Source: JBLIOB01 sp047639575 (GTDB lineage Bacteria > Bacteroidota > Bacteroidia > Flavobacteriales_D > Parvicellaceae). Taken from it: a stretch of 25,240 nucleotides of DNA. The DNA lies in NCBI GenBank assembly GCA_047639575.1, contig JBLIOB010000026.1, forward strand, positions 1 through 25,240, read 5' to 3'. The notes beneath the pieces were generated by a model. That model was given only the letters and a program-made list of their open reading frames with translations, searched no databases and was not told the DNA's origin. Shown here one piece after another: positions 24,273-25,240 of the stretch (position 1 is its first letter; the number at the start of each line of letters is the position of its first letter). The position numbers and the translations under genes are program-made.

Positions 24273-25240
24273 ATGAAACAATATTTACCCACGTTCTTTA
24301 AGTTAGCAATCACTAACATGGTTGTTCTGCTAACACTTAGTTCCGCTCAAGCTCAAATATGGGAATTAGAGCAATGTATAGACACGGCTTTGCTTTACAA
24401 CCGCAAATTGGAAATCGCGAAAAATAACGTTTCAATAAGTGTGCAAAAGAACAATGAAGTTAAGGCAAATCTAATTCCAAAGATTCACGTTAACGGAGAC
24501 TATAAATACTATACCGACCTCCCTTATCAGCTAATGCCATTGTCTGTTTTTGGAGGTCCAGAGGGGCAGTTTAAAGAAGCACAATTTGGTGTTCCGCATA
24601 ACATAAACTCCAACGTACAACTGAGTATTCCGATATACAACCCTCAAGCTTATGGGGCGATTGAAGCAACCAAAATTGCATCAGAGATCAAAGAATTGCA
24701 GTATAGAAAAACAGAAGAAAATGTTTACTTAGAAGTTTCAAATTTTTATTTCAATGCACAAATAATAAGTAATCAGCTTATGTTCATTGATAGTAACATC
24801 AGTAATGTTTCCTCTCTCAAACGCAACGTCCAATTATTACATGAGCAGTTACTCGTCAATAAAACGGACGTTGATAGAATTGGTTTACAACTCGATATAT
24901 TAATGTCCCAAAGAGAAATGGTGCATACCAAGTATAAGCAAGTCTTAAATGGATTGAAATTCATTATAGGGATTCCAATTGATCGACAATTGGAGGTTAA
25001 CCCTGACATTGAATATACGAATAGTACCACTATCAACACCCATTCTTCAATTGATTTGTTGATGGGGCAATCGTATAGTAGCTTATTGAAATGTGAGTTA
25101 AGTACATTGAAAAAAAGTCGACTCCCTTCAGTTTCTCTGTACGGGTCATATGGAGTTCTCGGGTATGGATATGACGAAAAGCCTTCTAGTTTTCTAAACT
25201 TTTATCCCGTGGGTTTTGCTGGACTTTCGGTGAAGTATCC
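24273..25240 (+). CDS. TolC-family outer-membrane efflux protein (partial, runs off window)
   Basis: The frame is open from ATG 24273 to the edge (322 codons). A signal peptide spans residues 1 to about 28 ('VVLLTLSSAQAQ'), followed by 'WELEQCIDTALLYNRKLEIAKNNV', the standard opening of TolC/OEP proteins, then 'IPKIHVNGDYKYY', the strand 'NSNVQLSIPIYNPQAYGAIEATKIASEI', and long helices ('ENVYLEVSNFYFNAQIISNQL', 'NVQLLHEQLLVNKTDVDRIGLQLD'). The second half of the internal repeat begins about residue 285 ('RLPSVSLYGSYG'). It forms the outer-membrane duct of a tripartite pump, with a membrane fusion protein and an RND or ABC transporter probably encoded next. It lies behind the TetR operator and the lipoprotein/cupin genes. 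Confidence 0.9.
   Translation, partial: MKQYLPTFFKLAITNMVVLLTLSSAQAQIWELEQCIDTALLYNRKLEIAKNNVSISVQKNNEVKANLIPKIHVNGDYKYYTDLPYQLMPLSVFGGPEGQFKEAQFGVPHNINSNVQLSIPIYNPQAYGAIEATKIASEIKELQYRKTEENVYLEVSNFYFNAQIISNQLMFIDSNISNVSSLKRNVQLLHEQLLVNKTDVDRIGLQLDILMSQREMVHTKYKQVLNGLKFIIGIPIDRQLEVNPDIEYTNSTTINTHSSIDLLMGQSYSSLLKCELSTLKKSRLPSVSLYGSYGVLGYGYDEKPSSFLNFYPVGFAGLSVKY

Overview
The window looks like a chromosomal segment from a Bacteroidota bacterium, most likely of the Flavobacteriales. Three proteins end in type IX secretion system (T9SS) sorting domains (Y/F-PNP motif, C-terminal beta domain). One of these is a giant adhesin built from SprB-like repeats. The tRNA promoter has the Bacteroidota form TTTG-N19-TAnnTTTG, Shine-Dalgarno sequences are mostly absent, and the DNA is AT-rich. 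I cannot name genus or species.

Layout. (1) 70-870 is a small secreted T9SS protein. (2) 880-2104 is mobile DNA: the 3' part of a group II intron on the minus strand (domains V and VI intact, no reverse transcriptase), next to an IS1595-family element whose transposase has Asn in place of the first catalytic Asp. (3) 2371-2781 encodes a small DUF7793/STAS-like protein. It shares a perfectly palindromic two-way terminator with (4), the 11.1 kb adhesin gene on the minus strand (2874-14018, about 3714 aa). The adhesin has an IgGFc-binding-type N-terminal region, a Calx-beta-like region, a P/Homo-B domain, about 35 SprB-like repeats and a T9SS tail. (5) 14465-20077 is a tight plus-strand cluster: a fused alpha/beta 2-oxoacid dehydrogenase E1, a secreted subtilisin-like protease and a TPMT-family methyltransferase. 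(6) 20119-22319 holds a PRPP-dependent phosphoribosyltransferase, shikimate kinase (convergent, overlapping ends) and a GNAT-like protein. (7) 22430-22502 is tRNA-Lys(TTT) with its own promoter and terminator. (8) 22902-25240 is the start of an efflux-type locus: TetR regulator, lipoprotein, frameshifted cupin and a TolC-family outer-membrane protein cut by the window edge.

How the genes work together. The secreted protein, adhesin and protease would all leave the cell through T9SS, whose machinery is not in this window. In the last locus, the same 16-bp operator-like sequence (14/16 identical) lies before tetR and before the lipoprotein gene. This suggests TetR controls both itself and the lipoprotein-cupin-TolC operon; RND pump genes probably follow beyond the edge.

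The most unusual items are the adhesin's internal architecture (a five-repeat block present three times, with a 100-residue module nested inside one repeat in only two of them), the paired TetR operators, the reverse-transcriptase-less intron end with an intact catalytic core, and the damaged IS1595 transposase and cupin. I found no CRISPR array, rRNA, phage or clear new defence system.
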